Assembly: GCA_946479125.1 (NCBI GenBank)
Contig: CAMLET010000126.1
Location: 1 to 8,096, forward strand
DNA length: 8,096 bases
Source of the DNA: an uncultured Flavobacteriales bacterium
GTDB lineage: Bacteria > Bacteroidota > Bacteroidia > Flavobacteriales > Crocinitomicaceae
Direction of reading: 5' to 3'
Both the position numbers and the translations under genes were made by a program. Each line of letters opens with the position of its first letter. Position 1 is the first letter of the stretch. Shown in pieces: positions 5,058-8,096 of the stretch. The notes beneath the pieces are model-generated. The model was given only the letters and a program-made list of their open reading frames with translations, was not told where the DNA came from and did not search any database.

Positions 5058-8000
5058 TTAATGCTCGTTTTCGCCTAGTGAACCTTCTTCACCAATAGTA
5101 CTACAATGGAATTTACCTCTACGTTTCTTGAAGAATGTTCTGGTTGGTGCACCGCCTTTTCCAGCATCTTGCATTGCTGTAACCAATCGTGCTTTCTCCT
5201 GGTTCATGATAACTTGCTGTTCAGCAGATTTTTTGGCATCATACAAGATTTCACCATCAACAACTGTATAAAGTACTTTCGCTTCAATGCTCAGTGGATT
5301 TGTTGTCCAAAGCACCAAGTCGGCATCTTTACCCACTTTTACACTTCCCATTCGGTCGTCGAGTTTCAATAATTTGGCAGGATTCAATGTCACCATTTTC
5401 CAAGCGTCGATTTCTGTGATTCCTCCATATTTAATGACTTTTGCAGCTTCCTGGTTCAGTCTTCGTCCCATTTCAGCATCGTCGGAGTTGATCGCAACCA
5501 CCAATCCCATTTGATTCATCAATGAAGCGTTGTACGGAATGGCATCTTTTACTTCGTATTTGTAAGCCCACCAATCTGCGAAAGTGGAAGCCCCAGCACC
5601 GTGTGCTTTCATCTTATCGGCAACTTTATAACCTTCCAAAATGTGGGTAAATGTATTTACGTTAAATCCGAATGAATCTGCAACGTGCATCAACATGTTG
5701 ATCTCTGATTGAATGTAGCTGTGACAAGTAATTCTTCTATCACCTTTTACAATTTCGTAAAGTGCATCCAATTCCAAATCTCGTGCAGGAGGAACTGCGT
5801 TTGCTTTCTCACGTGCTTTTTCGCTCATTGCATTATAGGACTTTTGTGCATCGTAATAGGCTAGTGCCCGAGAAAATCCATCGATATAAACTTGCTCAAC
5901 TCCCATTCTTGTTTGTGGGAAACGAATAGTGTTCCAGTCGCCCCAGTTAAATTGTTTCACGTTTTCACCCAAAGCAAACTTCACAAACTTCGGTGCGTTT
6001 GGAATTAAATAATCCTGAGGTAAATGTCCCCATTTCAATTTCACCAAAGCACTTTGTCCACCAACCGGATTTGCAGAACCGTGTAACAATTGTGCGGCAG
6101 TAACTCCTCCACTCAACTGACGATAAACGTTAATATCGTCTCCGGTAATTACATCACCAATTCGAACTTCACATGAGATAGCTTGCCCGCCTTCGTTTAC
6201 TCCTTTACTCAAAGAAATGTGTGAGTGTTCGTCAATAATTCCACAAGTCAAATGTTTTCCTGAAGCGTCAATTACTTTAGCTCCAGCTGGCAAAGTGTAG
6301 GTGCTTGAACCTCGATGAATAGCCTTGATTTTTCCTTTTTCAACGATTACGGTTGCATTGGAAATAATTCCTTCTTCTTCGTTGGTCCAAACCGTTGCAT
6401 TTTCAAAAACGATGAATTGTTGCTCAGGAACAGAATCGAATCCAAAAGCCATGTTCGGATAAAGCGTCCTTCCTTTGAAAGCGGTATCAACCACCCAAGC
6501 TGTTTCCTGTGCTTTGTCGTTGAATTTTTCGGATCTGAATGCGCTCCATTTTAACCAAGATCCTGATGGTCCTGTTCCGTCACCTTCAACAATGAATAAA
6601 CGCGTATTCATAATCCCTTTTAAGCTGTAATGCATCGGAACTTTGTCTTTCAGAATGAACTGAAGCGTTACATCGTTTTCAGAATAAGCAATGTGTGCAT
6701 CAGCCGTTAAGGTGTCAACTACTGGTTTTCCGGTAAGTGAATCTTTCGATGTTCTTGGTAAACGAACTGCTGCTTCCAATTTTGAAGTAGCGCCTTTGAT
6801 TTCCAGATTGTACTTGATACCGTCAATATTCATGCTGTATTTACCACGAATATCGGCTTCAGCTGTATAGTTTTTTGTTTCGCGTTCTCCTTTGCTGACA
6901 ACTTCAAGAACCTGAGTTTTGTATAAGAATGGATCTTGTTCGTAAACGTTGAAGTAAGCCCATTTTCCAGCTTCCAACGTTCCGTATTCTTTGTCGATTC
7001 CAATCATTTTTGCAGGAACAACCGTTAATGCTTTCAACGCATCTTTCGGTGTGAAGCCCATCGTAAACGATTTGTGCAAATTCGCCCAGAACAATTCCGG
7101 ATTTTTACTTCCAGCGCTTGTAATGGCAAATTCTACTTTCTGATCGCTTAAAAATTTCAAGTTGGTTGGAGCCATTTCCCAGTGTTTCAAATCACCAAAA
7201 GGAATTTGACGTGCAACATACGGATCCTTCATGTCGTAAGCCTCCGGGAAGTTGATTGGAATGACCAATTGTCTTTTCAGCGTATCATAGATTTTTCCCA
7301 ATTCGTATTCGTGACCAGTTCCGTAGATAATGAACTTTCTGTTGAATTCTCGGTCAATTGCTGTTACACGAAGTAGCTCATATTGATCTGATGTACCAAA
7401 AAAGCAAGGCAATTTCTTTTGAGCATTCAGCGCTGTTAAGGAATAGTTTACTTCCGTTCCGTATTTCTCATACCAATCTGCATCGTACAACGACTGACGC
7501 AAAAGTGCAATGCTTCCCATTTGTGAGCTTGGGTAGCTTTGATTCGAATTTCCTTTGTTGAAGCTGTAAAACCCAGCTACTTCACTTTTCAGAATTTGGT
7601 CTTTCGTTGTTGTAGTACTCAATCCAATCAAGGTTCCGAATCCTTGAGCAATTCCATCGTTAACATGAGTCAACGCCAATCCAAATCCCATTTTATGGTA
7701 ATCAGCCATTGCTGCTGGATTGGGTGTATAAGTCAAAGAAGAATTGTATTCCGAATGAATGCTTTGATTCCAGTAATACGGTCCGGCTTTTTGTCCTTCT
7801 TGTTGTTCTTCTCTCGACAGATTCTTGTTTTGATATTCAGGCATTCCGATGTTTGAATTCAATTCAATGAATGCGGGAACAACAACATGTCCTTGTCCGT
7901 CGATTTTTACTAAGTCGCCTGGAATGATCATTGTGGCACCAACCGATTCAATTTTTCCGTTTCTAACAATGATTGTAGCATTGTCGAGAATCTTCTCTGG

Positions 8001-8096
8001 AGAAACGTAAACCTTCACATTGGTAAGCGCAAAAGAATTGTCTGGTGACTTCGCGGTTCCGGGCGCTGGAACTGGGAAGTGGGCATAAGGCTGAAG
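5058..8096 (-). CDS. Large two-module amidohydrolase, 5' end outside the window
   Basis: The frame is open to the window edge, giving 1012 visible residues; a GTG at 8016-8018 that could be taken as the start is an internal valine, since the upstream residues (FALTN before VKVYVSPEK) complete the first strand. The signal peptide is presumably just outside. Numbering from that valine, module 1 (to about 390) is amidohydrolase-like but has N54-S-N56 in place of HxH and A302/G303 in place of the aspartate. A beta-rich insert follows (about 391-535). Module 2 (about 536-945) keeps H598-S-H600 in IIDEHSHIS, H766 in TCHSY, H792 in THILEGYK and D846/D847 in INSDDAE, and ends with the standard NPAKLLKLDDRMGSVKVGKDADLVLW. 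It should be a metal-dependent hydrolase, probably periplasmic; the family includes imidazolonepropionase and prolidase-like enzymes, and the substrate cannot be deduced. A polar tail with one Cys follows. The next gene is 2 bases downstream. Confidence 0.9.
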   Translation of the reverse strand, partial: LQPYAHFPVPAPGTAKSPDNSFALTNVKVYVSPEKILDNATIIVRNGKIESVGATMIIPGDLVKIDGQGHVVVPAFIELNSNIGMPEYQNKNLSREEQQEGQKAGPYYWNQSIHSEYNSSLTYTPNPAAMADYHKMGFGLALTHVNDGIAQGFGTLIGLSTTTTKDQILKSEVAGFYSFNKGNSNQSYPSSQMGSIALLRQSLYDADWYEKYGTEVNYSLTALNAQKKLPCFFGTSDQYELLRVTAIDREFNRKFIIYGTGHEYELGKIYDTLKRQLVIPINFPEAYDMKDPYVARQIPFGDLKHWEMAPTNLKFLSDQKVEFAITSAGSKNPELFWANLHKSFTMGFTPKDALKALTVVPAKMIGIDKEYGTLEAGKWAYFNVYEQDPFLYKTQVLEVVSKGERETKNYTAEADIRGKYSMNIDGIKYNLEIKGATSKLEAAVRLPRTSKDSLTGKPVVDTLTADAHIAYSENDVTLQFILKDKVPMHYSLKGIMNTRLFIVEGDGTGPSGSWLKWSAFRSEKFNDKAQETAWVVDTAFKGRTLYPNMAFGFDSVPEQQFIVFENATVWTNEEEGIISNATVIVEKGKIKAIHRGSSTYTLPAGAKVIDASGKHLTCGIIDEHSHISLSKGVNEGGQAISCEVRIGDVITGDDINVYRQLSGGVTAAQLLHGSANPVGGQSALVKLKWGHLPQDYLIPNAPKFVKFALGENVKQFNWGDWNTIRFPQTRMGVEQVYIDGFSRALAYYDAQKSYNAMSEKAREKANAVPPARDLELDALYEIVKGDRRITCHSYIQSEINMLMHVADSFGFNVNTFTHILEGYKVADKMKAHGAGASTFADWWAYKYEVKDAIPYNASLMNQMGLVVAINSDDAEMGRRLNQEAAKVIKYGGITEIDAWKMVTLNPAKLLKLDDRMGSVKVGKDADLVLWTTNPLSIEAKVLYTVVDGEILYDAKKSAEQQVIMNQEKARLVTAMQDAGKGGAPTRTFFKKRRGKFHCSTIGEEGSLGENEH

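Noticed and set aside
4810..7856. Further plus-strand ORFs of 64-105 codons
   Set aside because: All are antisense to the two amidohydrolase genes, which have clear family motifs throughout.
1..8096. CRISPR array, prophage, defence or biosynthetic island
   Set aside because: No regularly spaced direct repeats, no phage or nuclease genes and no shift in codon style; all genes fit ordinary Bacteroidota chromosomal functions.

Overview
The window looks like a chromosomal segment of a Bacteroidota bacterium, most likely a flavobacterium-type member of the Flavobacteriales. The evidence is the AT-rich coding sequence, A-rich leaders without strong Shine-Dalgarno sites, a TAnnTTTG-type promoter box, a DUF2480 gene (a family I know only from Bacteroidota), and carotenoid genes of the flavobacterial type. 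I cannot name a genus. I see no sign of phage, transposon, plasmid or CRISPR material.

Left part, plus strand (1-1103): the 3' two thirds of a phytoene synthase gene (crtB), cut by the window edge, followed after 4 bases by idi, a type 1 isopentenyl-diphosphate isomerase. Idi balances IPP and DMAPP, the precursors of the C20 substrate that CrtB condenses, so the pair is the end of a carotenoid pigment operon. A 214-base gap (1104-1317) holds hairpins, an imperfect inverted repeat and a likely promoter.

Centre left, plus strand (1318-2943): a 106-residue protein with three predicted membrane segments, not recognised, followed after 6 bases by a class I CPD photolyase. The two are probably co-transcribed. 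Pigment synthesis and photorepair side by side make a light-protection neighbourhood. A hairpin with a T-rich tail (3024-3050) probably ends transcription.

Right part, minus strand (8096 down to 3092): read in transcription order, a very large secreted-type amidohydrolase gene whose 5' end lies beyond the window, a second amidohydrolase-like gene 2 bases further on with a signal peptide, and then, after a 158-base gap containing a 23-base-arm inverted repeat, a DUF2480 gene. The large protein contains two amidohydrolase modules joined by a beta-rich insert. The smaller protein is a third module. Only the second module of the large protein keeps the metal-binding HxH, the later histidines and the aspartate; the other two have substitutions at most of these places and look like pseudoenzymes.

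Most of this is ordinary, recognisable chromosome. The parts most worth a second look are the three-module amidohydrolase pair with one intact active site, the unknown membrane protein tied to photolyase, the DUF2480 cysteines, and the two intergenic inverted repeats.
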